From: Adineta vaga
Lineage: Eukaryota; Rotifera
Assembly: GCA_021613535.1 (NCBI GenBank)
Contig: CP075497.1
Coordinates: 1,054,001-1,118,000, forward strand
DNA: 64,000 nucleotides
Reading direction: 5' to 3'
Shown piece after piece: positions 36,024 through 47,503 of this stretch (position 1 is its first letter; the number at the start of each line of letters is the position of its first letter). Under the pieces are notes generated by a model, which was not told where the DNA came from, did not search any database, and saw nothing but the letters and a program-made list of their open reading frames with translations. A program made the translations under genes and the position numbers.

Positions 36024-36756
36024 AGTAGAAGATGTATACTTCCATGGTGAATGGTTTCTTTTTTTTCTCATTCATTAAATCTATAGTTTTTTGTCAATCC
36101 ATTTCTCAATAAATTCTATACGGTTTCATCGATGAAATATTTAAGTATTACTTCTATGTGAAATGAAGACACACACGTATCCTCACGTTCATCATCGTCG
36201 TACCACTTGAAGGAAGACGTTCGAAAATTCAACTGTTTTCAAAAACTATGATCTATCGAGATTATATGCAGAAAATTTTCAGTTTCGAATGCATTTTTCA
36301 CCATTAGCTTTGAGGGAGGGGGGGGATAACGGGTTAAATATCAGCTACCATAATCTAAATTTCATTCCATCTAAAGGATTCATCAGACGGTAATAATTAC
36401 TTCATAATTCTAACATCACAAGTAATAAACTAAATCTATTTTAGGCCAGTCCATATAGGGTGTGAGCGTATAACGAAATATTCATTTAATATCTGTTTCT
36501 AGTCGAGTATGATAGCAAGATGTTAATGAATAAAATATAAATCCTCATCCACACCACACCCTCAGTCTCAAGATGTTTTTCAACAATATCAACAATTATC
36601 TTAAAGAGTTCATCGTGGCAATCATCATATCGCGGTTTTTACTCTAATTGGTAGGACACATTATTTTTTATTCAAGATGATTCATAGAAGTCAGTAAAAT
36701 AGAGAATACATCTATGATGACGACAGTAAGAGGTAACACGACACAAAGGATACATT
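36024..36756. other. Intergenic region
   Basis: Contains a G-run (about 36313-36325) and the diverged palindrome copy 10 (36459-36575). No coding signal. Confidence 0.45.
36459..36575. repeat. Telomere-like palindrome, copy 10 (diverged)
   Basis: Left arm AGGGTGTGAGCGT; right arm TCCACACCACACCCTC followed by AGTCTCAAGATG. The spacer is about 75 bp, the longest in the family. The family terminus CAAGATG is kept. Confidence 0.55.
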
Positions 36757-39108
36757 TTACCAAGCAATTTTTGCAATAAAACTGTGAGGATATTTACGAA
36801 TATAAAATTTTTTGAGTTCATCAATAAATAACCAAAGTATGCCGAAAGCAATTGTTGGCATCACATATTTGATTGGTACAGGAGCTGTACTAAAAATTAA
36901 ATTCATTGAAGGAATTTGTGTAAAAATTAATTGAATATTTATTGAAAATAATATAGCTGCTATTCCATATAAATTTCTATTTTTTCCCCAAAAAGGATTA
37001 TGTTGAATAATTGACGCATATCTTGTTCGTGTTGAAAAGAAATTAAATATTTGAAATAAACATAATGAACAATAATAAATTGATTGTGAAACATTAATCA
37101 TTTGATTGATTTCATATGTATTATAAATTGTTTCGGGATTAACACCAAAATATTCAAAAGTAAACATAAATGAATAAAATGATATTCCATTATCAATCCA
37201 ATAATAACAAAAACAGAAAAATGCTGTAAAACATTCCAAATTACCAATAAATAGATAAGCATGAAGAAGTAATTTCAAACTAAGTAGATGATCATCTCTT
37301 CGATTTGATGGAGGTCGAGATAAGATTTCTGTTTCAGATTTTTCCCAAACCAAAGCCAATGAAATAGATACATCTAAATCAATATTATTAAATTTAAAAT
37401 TACAAAACTTTCATAAATTTTTACCATTTAATACACAAAGAATTGTTGCTAAAAATGCTGAAAGTGATAACGGAAATCCCAACCACATATTAAACATAAT
37501 AGGCCAAAATTCTGACCAAGAACCTAATAAAAATACAAATTCATTTCTTCTAAATTACATGTTGAAGAACATCTCTACCTGCAGGTAATAAAAACATGAC
37601 AACTTTTTTCAACTTATCAGCTAAAAGACGTCCTGTTTCAATAGCTGAAATAATTGATGAAAAATTATTATCGAGTAAAATCATATCACTGGCTTCTTTC
37701 GATACATTTGTACCCGATTCCATCGCAATACCAAGATCAGCATATTTTAATGAAGGAGCATCATTAGTTCCATCACCGATAACTGCGACTATTTCACCTC
37801 GTCTTTGAAATTCCATGACAATGTGCAATTTTTGTTCCAGTGATGTTCGAGCAAAGATTAATTCTTGATGAGATAAAACCCAATTCCACATGAAATCATC
37901 CATTAAATTGATCTGAGAACCCGTTATCTAATAGAATAATGATAATGAATATCAAAGAAAGATAAACAACTTACGACAATTCCATACGGAATCTTTTCTT
38001 TTTCTTTTTCTTTATAAAAAATCGATTTTGTTTCACTAAATTGATTTTTAAATGACAAATACCATCGTTTATACCATGCTGGTTTTTCTTCAAATTGATT
38101 TATTCCAATATGAACTTCATTCTGTTTTTCTTTTGTTTTATTTTCAAAATGAAATGGTGTTAATTTACCAAAATTATGTTCTTGTAATAATATTCCATTA
38201 CGATATAATCGAAAGATTGATGGATTATTTTCATGTTCTTCAATTTGAAATGTATCAATACCATTTGTTTTCGAAATATCTGTTGAAAAGACATTTGCTT
38301 GTTCACCAATAGCTATTGCTGTTGTTGGATAATCACCAGTTATCATTGCAACACGGATATGTGCATGATGAATTTTATGAATAGAATCTGGTACATCAAA
38401 TCGAAGTGAATCAAATAATGAGAAGAAACCCATAAAACAATAATTTTCGGATGGAAAACCATTTAAATCCTCGTTATGAATAATTCTAGAACGTTTGTTT
38501 TCTTCATATTGTTGCATTAATTGATTATAACGTATTTGTGTTAACTTTTGTTGACACATGGCTATAACACGATAACCACTTTGACCTAAAATGATTGATA
38601 TATAATATTTTCATAATTACATCAAATTCGTTTTCTTACATAAGATTTCTTGACGATTTAAAAGCTTCTCTTCGATTTCATTTGTTAATGACAAAATTTG
38701 ACCATCATTTGTTTTGTATGATGAACAACGTTGAATAATAATTTCAGGTGCACCTTTCATCGTAATCAAAACTGTGTTTTTGTATTTTAATAAAGATGAA
38801 TTGTTTGATTCCAATTGATTTGCTGTAATCATAAATTTATTTATTGAATTGAATGGTAAAGTTTTTAAACGTGCATTTAAACAACGTATTTCATCAATAT
38901 ACATAAAACATTGATAAACACACAGATTATAAAGAGCAATGTCAACAGGATCACCGACAACATGTAATTCCGAATCTCTTCTCGTTTTATTTCGATTATT
39001 TTGTACGAGTTGCATTTTGGCATTATTGCATAATGCAGCGCCAAGAAGTAATTCATCGAGTATTCCTATTTGAAGTGTACTTTCTTTATATATGTCGTGT
39101 CGAAGTTA

Positions 39109-39276
39109 CACTGTTTGTCGAAGTTATAACTTCGACAAAAATATTGTCGAAGTTACAACTTCGACAGACGGTATCGTCGAAGTTGTAACTTCGACAATTC
39201 TCTTCGACGAAGTTATAACTTCGACAATACGACTTATCGAAGTTTAACTTCGACAAGCAAATTTTGTCGAAGTTAT
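39109..39276. repeat. Left subterminal palindrome cluster
   Basis: Five copies of a 17-20-bp palindrome of the form GTCGAAGTTNTAACTTCGAC, spaced by about 10 bp of variable sequence. A solitary half-site lies at each end. Confidence 0.9.
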
Positions 39277-39765
39277 TTTAAATGATTTGAAAACATCAAA
39301 CATTAAAAATCATTGTTCTTTCGTGATTAATATTAATAACTAATTTTAATCTAATAGAGATAGATAGAAATTTATTGAATTTTTTTCAAAAATGTACGAG
39401 ATATTTTCGAATAATAAAGTATGTGTTTTAAAGAATCTGAAAGTTTTTGAACTTGAATGGACAACTTTGAAAGGATTGCTCTTCTACAATTGACAAAGGT
39501 ATCAATAATGCAAACATGTATTCAATTTTACTCCTTTCATTTTTGTTCTTTTCATTTATCTGTTAATTAAATGCATTTGATCGAAATAAACTTATATCTC
39601 ATAAGCCTAATTTATAAAAGAAAGAACATATAAGACAATTAATTATCAGATTATTGGATCATATTGAATAATATCCATCTGTAAAGTATAAAGGGAAGTG
39701 AAAGATTGTTTGAGAGTTTATTTTTTGACATAAATCATCGATTCTTGTAATTATATTTTCACGAA

Positions 39766-40314
39766 ATGACATCCACATCGATTGCATCACCTGTACAGGT
39801 AAGTAAATACAATTATTTTGAAATATGAATAAAGGACATTTATGTAGATGATCCCTGATTCATCTGCTACAGCTGATCTAAATGTGGGCGACAATGTTGT
39901 AAGTACTATTTATTCGAATAGTATTCGGTAAATAATAATCCTTTTTTTCAGTTGATTCCAGTACCGGATGTTGATCGAGGTCCAACTGATGCACGTAATA
40001 TACTTGCTGTTATTGTTGAAATAAAAGATGACAAATACAAATTAGGAGTAGAACAAGGTATCATTAATGGCTATTATAGTTTTCATCAAATATCAAAAGC
40101 ACCTGGAACACCAACTATTTTAATTGATAATGTCAATGAAGGTATTAAAATGTCTTTGAGAGAAATTGTTAAACTTCAAAGTATTACAAATGGACAAGGA
40201 GTATTAAAATGTGCATGTAAAGGTGGTTGCTCAAATGGTCGATGCAAATGTAAACAAGCTAATGTTTTATGCAATTCGCGATGTCATAATTCAATGACGT
40301 GTTCTAATAAATAG
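39766..40314 (+). CDS. Transposon-borne CXC-type cysteine-rich protein, three exons, 148 aa
   Basis: Exons 39766-39798, 39848-39898 and 39952-40314 are joined by 49- and 53-bp introns with canonical GTAAGT donors and TAG/CAG acceptors. All exons are in phase 0, total 447 bp. The first part reads LNVGDNVLIPVPDVDRGPTD..NILAVIVE, which resembles the SH3/chromo-like segment found near the C-terminus of integrase-type proteins annotated KRBA2-like. The end is a compact cysteine cluster, CACKGGCSNGRCKCKQ then CNSRCHNSMTCSN, of the CXC (tesmin/TSO1) type that binds zinc and DNA. No DDE catalytic core is present, so this is not itself a transposase; a DNA-binding accessory protein or a captured integrase tail is inferred. 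Confidence 0.75.
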
Positions 40315-40496
40315 TTTAATAAATAATTTATTATATAGACTTGTCAGTTTTGTTGTGTTTGTGGATTTCTTGTACATTTTTGAAAAAAATTCAATAAATT
40401 TCTATCTATCTCTATTAGATTAAAATTAGTTATTAATATTAATCACGAAAGAACAATGATTTTTAATGTTTGATGTTTTCAAATCATTTAAAATAA

Positions 40497-40640
40497 CTTC
40501 GACAAAATTTGCTTGTCGAAGTTAAACTTCGATAAGTCGTATTGTCGAAGTTACAACTTCGACGATACCGTCTGTCGAAGTTGTAACTTCGACAATATTT
40601 TTGTCGAAGTTATAACTTCGACAAACAGTGTAACTTCGAC
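40497..40640. repeat. Right subterminal palindrome cluster
   Basis: Four copies of the same GTCGAAGTTNTAACTTCGAC-type palindrome plus half-sites, the inverted counterpart of the left cluster with one unit fewer. Confidence 0.9.
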
Positions 40641-42079
40641 ACGACATATATACTGTGATTTTCTTGATGAATTGAACTAACTGATGGTTTTCCTTTGGCT
40701 GGAAACACTTTTGAGTTTGCGTGATGAGAAATATGACGAGATACGATAGATAATCGTTGATTTGTTTGTTTTTTTTTCAATGGATTTTCTTCTTGATTTT
40801 CAAATACTTTATGTTCTCTGTCGATATCCCAGAAAATGTCAGTTACTACCATTTTATTTTTGGTCAATGTTCCCGTTTTATCCGTAGCTATGACTGAAAT
40901 CGAATTGAAACTTTCGACAATTTGTAAACTTTTTCCTAATATTTTTTGTTGACTCAGTCATTTTGCTACTATTGCTAAGGCTAAACAGAACTAATTTAAA
41001 TATTCTTTTTTTTGGATATTCAAATATTTCTTACCAAGTGTTATAGCTGATGGTAAACCAACAGGTAAGAAACTAACGATCATACCAATTGAGTTGAGAA
41101 TATTTCCGATAAGAGTAATAAAAGTTGGATGATTAAATTGCAACCAAGATAACCAAGTAATCCAAAGAACAATAATACTGAGAATATCAGCAACAATCAC
41201 AAACAAAACAAAACGATTAACTTCACGATTTAGATTAGTGATTTGATTATTCGAATTTTCTTGCGTTGTACGAGACATTTTGCCTAAAACTGTATTGTCT
41301 CCTGTGGCAATAACAATTGCTTCACCAATACCTTCTTCAATTGATGATGAATAAAATCCAAGATTAGTTGCTTCCATCAAAGTTTGATTGTTACATTCAG
41401 TTGTGACTTTGTAAGGTTTTCTTTCGCCAGTTAATTGTGCTGAATTTATCTGTATACAAAATATCAATAAAATTTACTTGAAAAGAAAAAAGAAAATTTA
41501 CTTTCAATCCTTCACAAGTTAAAAATCGACAATCAGCTGGTGTTATATCACCCATTCGTATAATAATAATATCACCTGGAACGAGATCATTAACAGGAAT
41601 ATGCTGTTCTATACCATCACGACGAACGGTAGCATCTTTTGGTGATAATTTTGCAAACGATGCTACAATCTTAATAGATTTTAGTTTTTGATACACGTTC
41701 AGAAAAGCATTACAAGCAATGACCGAAAAAAGTACAATACCAAGACTTAGATTTGTAATCGATGGATTTGACCCACCAAGTGGTTGATAAGCAACTATAG
41801 CAAGAATACCACCAGGCCAAAGAATACAATTAAAACCCATGAATAATTGTTTAAATAGTAACCAAAAATAATTCGGTGATTGAGGTGGTGTTATTCGATT
41901 CATTCCATAATGTTGTCGAGCATCATGAACAAAATTTGTTGATAGACCAGTACGTTGATTTGAATGAAAACGTTGAAAAACATTTTCTAATGAAATTATA
42001 TGAATATCTTGATCAAATCGAGACATATCAGTATTGGCCCAAAGATCAATATTTGCATGTTCTATTTCACCCATATTAC

Positions 42080-42540
42080 CAATACTATCTCTTTTTCGTT
42101 GTTACCTATTATCTTCGTCTGGTTGATGAAATATCTTTTATTTTAAATGATAGTTAAATAAATGTTCTTATGATTCTATTTATATTTCATGATAAACAAT
42201 TTTTTTTCATTTCGAAAAAAATGTCTCATCGATTTTGATTATTAATTAGTTTTCTGATGAAAAATTTCAAAAGATTTAAATAAATATTTGGTGCGACAGC
42301 ATATAAAAAGAGACAGAGTATAAGTAATAACAACTGACAAAATCATTCTTTCAAAAATTCAAATGCATATCTAATATGACACGACAAACACAGACAAGAA
42401 TAATCATGTTTCGAATAATTCAAGTGAATATCTCGTATGATGTTAGAGAAGGCTAAATGTACTTGGAATATTTTTCGGGTGATGGTGTGATGAGAATAAA
42501 GAAGAAACACTACACACAGAAGATATTTTGTTATTATTTA
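42080..42540. other. Intergenic region
   Basis: AT-rich gap 5' of the ATPase start. Probably holds its former promoter; no specific element recognised. Confidence 0.35.
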
Positions 42541-42555
42541 ATGACATGGATATAT

Positions 42556-42960
42556 TTATGAATTGATTGTTTTTCGTGTATGTTCTAAATTTTTGATATA
42601 TGTTTGAAGATTTGGGTCATTGGGAAGTAATGCACGTTTCCCAATATGAACAGCATTTTCAAATGATTCAAATGCTTTCGAGTACTGTCCAATATTATTG
42701 TGATGCATTGCTCGATGAGGATCAATGATAGAAAGTTGTTTATTGTCATAGATCGACAATGCTTTTACCTAGATCATCATAAGCTGAACCTATGTGATTG
42801 TGAATAGTTGCAACATTCTCATGATCAGATCCGAGTTGATCGACATATATTGTTAAAGCATCAATATACAAACAAATGGCATCATGAGAATGACCTCGAG
42901 TCGATTCGATTTGACCAAGTTGATAATAGATTTGAGCTTCTTCTAATCGTGTTGGTTTAT
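42556..42960 (-). pseudogene. TPR (kinesin-light-chain-like) fragment
   Basis: Three 42-residue TPR units of the KLC/NB-ARC type can be followed: LEEAQIYYQLGQIESTRGHS, then DQLGSDHENVATIHNHIGSA, then HRAMHHNNIGQYSKAFESFE. The frame shifts by one base near 42762, between DDLGK and ALSIYDN. No start, upstream repeats or partner domain are present. A truncated relic of the tandem-TPR proteins common in rotifers. Confidence 0.6.
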
Positions 42961-42999
42961 TGTTTAATATTTTTTGAGATTATAATGAAATAATAGGGA

Positions 43000-43397
43000 A
43001 GAAGAGTAATTAATGGGAAATATTGAATAAAAAACATTTCTTTCTTGTTGATACCTACTACTTTTTCATGAAAAATAAGAATATATCTTTCAGTAGTTGC
43101 CTAAGCTAAAAGTATAATAAATGCACAGAAAAGATAATAAGCAAATAAATGATAGAAAAAGTTAGAGAAGTAATGTGCAAAACCAGACTATATTAGATAT
43201 CATTACCATGTCTTTTTCTTGACAATTTGACAAATAAAATAGGATACTTCTCATGAGCTATAGTTGAAACTGTCAAATGAATATATAAAAAGTACATAGA
43301 TTTATCGATTGACAGCAACAAAGTTATTTATTTTTGGTTATTAAAAAAATATAAGAACTTTCGTTTTATTTCATGTTCATTAGAAAAACACAGATTC
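43000..43397. other. Intergenic region
   Basis: AT-rich; nothing recognised apart from the expected 3' UTR of the VIT-VWA gene. Confidence 0.35.
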
Positions 43398-46016
43398 TTA
43401 TAATCGTTTACGAATTTCTGCAAGTAAAGCATCAAGTTTGTTTGAATCATTGCCCAGAAGATAGAGAAGACGTTGACGTGCTTTCAACACGACACCATAC
43501 CATAATGATGAGAATGCAGCAAAACTTGTTTCCAATACAACAATGACAATAGCTGAGACAATTATTTGATTATTTGCTAGTTGTTGGAATGTATCCAACG
43601 AATGTCCTGTCAATTGTTCGATACTTTCTGAATCTAAATCCCAACTACCGTCAAATTTTTGCTGAGCGATCAAATGACGAACACTATCTTGATTGTATAT
43701 GTATTGTGGATCTCCAGAATGATGACTGAAAGTGCTCGGCGTATCCGTGACTGCCGAATACTGAAAAAAGAAAAATCAACATAGAGATCTTAAAATTCTA
43801 TCATAATTTCGAAAAATATGAGACAAATATTTTACCTGTACTGACGGAACATGAGTGTAGTCATTTAACAGGGAACGCAAAAACTGTCTTGCCAGATTTG
43901 AGGGTGTTGAATAATGAGAAGGATTCGAGCTCGAAGAGAATCCACCAATGTAACCGTCACCATTGATGTCACGCCCAATGGCCCTCTCTAACCTGCTGAG
44001 ATAACCGCCACCATTTAAATCCGCTCCATACCTTCTTTCCAACATGTTGGCAAGTCTCGAATTCATTGCTCCATAATGTGCATATAAGTGTTGGTCGTCG
44101 ACCGATATTTGAATTGGTACTTCACTCAAAATCATATCAGCATTATTTGAATTGATTCGTTTCTCGACGCCAACAAAAGCTGTGTGATGACTAAGAATAT
44201 GATATTGAAGAGATAATTCCGTAATACGTTTCTTTATGTTATGCTTCGCTATTTTGTCTTCATTATAAGCTACTAAAGTTGACTGTTGTTCTAGTAAACT
44301 ATTTTGTAAAGAACCAAAACTTATTTTCGATTGAGATGAGGGTAATTTGACATGTTGTAGTTCAAGAATAAGCGCTTTCGCAGCCAGTCGAGTAATCATA
44401 TTATTACTACCTACACTATGCGATTGAAATAGTTTTGTTTCACACAATCGATACTGTTCTATCGTTAGTTCAACACTTGAATTAGGATCGAATTGAGCAG
44501 ATTTATTATCAGTTAGCGCATAAATAATTAGACGTTCACCAGCATAAATAGGTGGTATTTTAGTTGGAGCGCTAGTTACTGGCATTCTATTCAAATGCCA
44601 ATTAACTTGAATATTCATAATACATGGTTGTAATGCTTTCTGTAGTTGTTCACCGACGTAAAAATCGACACTGCTGTTTGGTGGAATAAAGACATAGCGA
44701 CCGTTCGTTGCGCGAGCTAATCCTTTGACAAGCGAACGACTAGGAGATGAACCCAATCCAAATGAAAAGATACGAGTTGAAGTAGCCATTGTTCGACAAA
44801 GATCAATCACTTCCTCGACATTAGAAATTTCACCATCAGTAAGAAGAAAGATTTGTCGAGCATGACCTTGACGTGGTGGTTGGCCTTCAAGCCATTGAAG
44901 AGAGTGTAGCTAGATAAAGAAAATTATTCATCATGTCCGGAAGGCAATGTTAATTAAAAGTTTACTCACTAGTTCAGTACCACCTAAATTAGCTCTGATT
45001 TTTTTAATGTATTGTTCAGCTTTTTCCGTATTTTCTTCATTATAAATATCTGTAATATCTTTGAATAGAGATTTATATTTAGATCCAAATCGAATAATAT
45101 TAAAGTAAGAATTAAGAGGTAAACTCTTAAGAAAAAGTGAAATTGCTTGGCGAGCTAGACCAATTTTGTTATCAGAATCCATTGAACCACTACAATCAAT
45201 AATAAAAATAAATTCATTCATCATTTGACCATGAAAATTTCTGAACCGTTGGAAGTCATTGTCACTAGGTGTAAATGATAACATCACTGCACCTGCTTCA
45301 ACGGCAACAAATGTATTCGATCGATCTGCAGTTAATTGCATATCTAAAATAATATCACGATCTAATTGAGTATTTTGTTGAGCAAATATAATTGTATAAT
45401 AATATTGTTCATTGGAATATATTTGAATTGGATGAGATGGTGAGTTGATTTGTCCGATTCCAAGTTTGTTAACGTGACAACGAAAATCAATCGTATACGA
45501 ACTCGAGTGAACATAAATAGAAGTGGTATTCGCAGGTGAACTGATACCACCTTGACTGGGATTGTAACGAGAAGCAATCGTTGTTGGAAGAACAAATCGA
45601 ATCTTAGTACTATTTTCGACAAGATCCAATTCAGAAACATATGAGATAATTATTTGACACTCTTTACCAGATGGAATAGCACCAATATTAACGATGAAAT
45701 TATCTTGTGATTGATCATTTTGTTCAAATAGATAAGCTCCATGACCTGCTTGTAAAGCATCATTATAATCTTTTTGTGCTTTCTTTTTCTCTTTCAATAT
45801 GGCAATTATTTCTCGATCATCAATCCGTGCTACAAAACTGTATATAGCTGCTTGCTCTTCGATTGGAAAACAATATACAGCTTCAATTGATGTTCGTTCA
45901 TCATTACGAAATATTTGAGTAATACATACATTAGCAGCATATGATTGAATCGTAGCTGAAATACTTACTCGTTTAAGGGGAACATATAATTGTGTATTGC
46001 TTTTTATTAGAAGCAT
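43398..46016 (-). CDS. VIT and von Willebrand factor A domain protein, 827 aa
   Basis: Exons 46016-44970, 44909-43836 and 43760-43398; all junctions are phase 0 GT-AG. The start is ATG 46016 (an upstream TTG is ignored). Residues 1-130 are a VIT domain (VCITQIFRNDERTSIEAVYCFPI). Residues about 265-430 are a VWA domain with an intact MIDAS: DCSGS at about 272, the Thr in GGTEL at about 347 and LLTDGE soon after. A beta-rich C-terminal part follows. At about residues 640-672 two EF-hand-like calcium loops (DLNGGGYLS, DINGDGYIG) are inserted. VIT-VWA proteins include the inter-alpha-trypsin inhibitor heavy chains, VWA5 and PARP4. No signal peptide is seen, so a VWA5-like intracellular protein is likelier than a secreted ITIH. 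Confidence 0.85.
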
Positions 46017-46022
46017 ATTCAA

Positions 46023-47503
46023 ATGAATGATGTATCGTAAATAAACACTTCCTTTTTATCTACCTGTAGAATATATTACATTTTCTTACTCATGTAATTA
46101 CATATAAATAAGTGTGACACATAACCCATGATATCTGAGCCCTTATTGAGGAAGTAGACGATAACATTGATTTGAAAAAAACAAACAAATAAAATATACT
46201 CTTCACATCGTTCAATATCTGTTTCATCAGATTTTATTTGATTAAATAATTGAATTAGAAATTTAAGACAAATACTGAAAATCATAAAGCTTTTTTTTTA
46301 TTGTAAATGGTAATGAATAAATCTATATATATATATATATAGAACTGATTTCTGTTTGATTACCTTCAATATGAAAAGCGAATTGATTTGCAGATAAGGG
46401 ATATTTTACATTATTACGAAAATATTTTGATATCGTTGAAAATCATATATGATTTAATAGAGCGCAGGATACTTTTGGTATTATGTTGAGATAGTCTATA
46501 CTTGGAAATTCACTCTCATAACATATAGAAAGGCTATCTGTTATTTCGAGTTGCGTAAAAACTTTTATAAAGAAGAAAGTTCAATTCAATGTACATTACA
46601 TCAAAATACTTTCATTAAACTAAAACAATGACATTGAAAGTATAGATAAAGGTTGATTGTTCATATACATATCCTCAAGATTTTCTTTTTTTGATAAACT
46701 AAGTGAGATATTTGTAGAATACATCATCTTTGTTGTGATTGTTTTAGTTTGACTAAAAAGAAGATTCAATTACTGAGAAATAAATTCATAGATTTTTCTC
46801 ATTGATTTGGATTAGACAGAAGTTTCAATTGATAATTTCTGTTAATCTCAACATGTTGACGATTTATCATTAGTTTTCTAGTATAAAATTGAATGATTCT
46901 AATATTTGACAACGTATGTGTTACACGTCATTATTACAAATACTCTGGGACAACTAAGAATTACATAGTTCAGTGATACCCACGTCTGATCGGTCTTTAC
47001 GACGCAGTTTTACATTATTTTTATGAATATAGAGAATAAACAAAGTAAAATAAATAAATCAATAAATTCTTTATGCATCTTCGAGTAATAATTCTGTTCC
47101 AGTATCATTATTCCCATCAAATATTTTGACTCACGAGATGTCGATGATGGACTTAAAATAGGTTGTGAGATTTGCCACATGTCATGCTTTGTTTCTAGAA
47201 TGCGAACTGAATGTAATTTCTTATATTTGTTCAATATATCTTCACGAATACGATGCTGAACATACAAGGGTAATATTAACAGTTGATATTCAATATATCA
47301 GGTATGGGTGAGGGTGTTAGTTAAAAAGAGATCGTCGCACAACTCCACACCCACACCCTCAAGATGAATTCAAGTGTGATAACAATGAACTATAAAACGC
47401 AACACACGAGATCACATTCGTGATAAAAAAAAAGAGAAAGAGAATGAGAACAGAAATAGATAATGTAATGTGTATCCATGTCTACATTATCGACACACCT
47501 TCA
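46023..47503. other. Intergenic region
   Basis: AT-rich gap with a (TA)n microsatellite at 46324-46341 and telomere-like palindrome copy 11. The short minus frames at 46076-46285 and 47010-47267 have no domain and are not called. Confidence 0.45.
47301..47367. repeat. Telomere-like palindrome, copy 11
   Basis: Left arm GGTATGGGTGAGGGTGTTAG; right arm TCCACACCCACACCCTC with terminus AAGATG. Located 140 bp beyond the stop codon of the SecA-type megagene. Confidence 0.75.

Larger units (their letters stand above)
39089..40650. mobile_element. 1.56-kb DNA transposon with about 300-bp terminal inverted repeats and TA target duplication
   Basis: The left TIR (39089 to about 39397) and right TIR (about 40372-40650) are almost identical inverted copies starting TATATGTCGTGTCGAAG. 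The left is about 30 bp longer, by one palindromic unit. TA flanks both sides (39087-39088 and 40651-40652). Collapsing the element and one TA restores an open ATPase frame across the site (..QENHS-K-ESTLQIG..), which fixes the boundaries and shows the insertion is within an exon. The element encodes one small spliced gene on the plus strand and no recognisable transposase. It is probably non-autonomous, or of an unfamiliar class. The near-identity of the TIRs implies recent insertion. Confidence 0.9.
36757..42074 (-). pseudogene. P-type ATPase, type IIC (Na/K-ATPase alpha)-like, broken by a transposon and a nonsense codon
   Basis: Exons: 42074-41502, 41449-41035, 40980-40651 plus 39086-38640 (one exon split by the insertion), 38585-37975, 37927-37579, 37523-37425 and 37373-36757. 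They sum to 3,441 bp, an exact multiple of three, about 1,146 codons. Motifs in order are TGE (actuator domain), PVGLP in TM4, DKTGTLT (phosphorylation), MKGAPE (nucleotide binding), TGDYPTTA and GDGTNDAP (hinge). Two lesions are visible. TGA at 40960-40958 lies in the TM4-stalk helix (..LALAIVAK-stop-LSQQKIL), and a 1.56-kb element sits at 39089-40650. Against Na/K-ATPase, the TM4 PEGL Glu is Val and TGES is TGER, so ion handling would have differed even when intact. Confidence 0.85.

Noticed and set aside
39109-39276. CRISPR-like palindromic repeats in the transposon end
   Set aside because: Intervals are only about 10 bp and are mirrored in the other TIR; they are element termini.
46324-46341. 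(TA)n tract as a possible transposon end
   Set aside because: Simple microsatellite without flanking inverted repeats.
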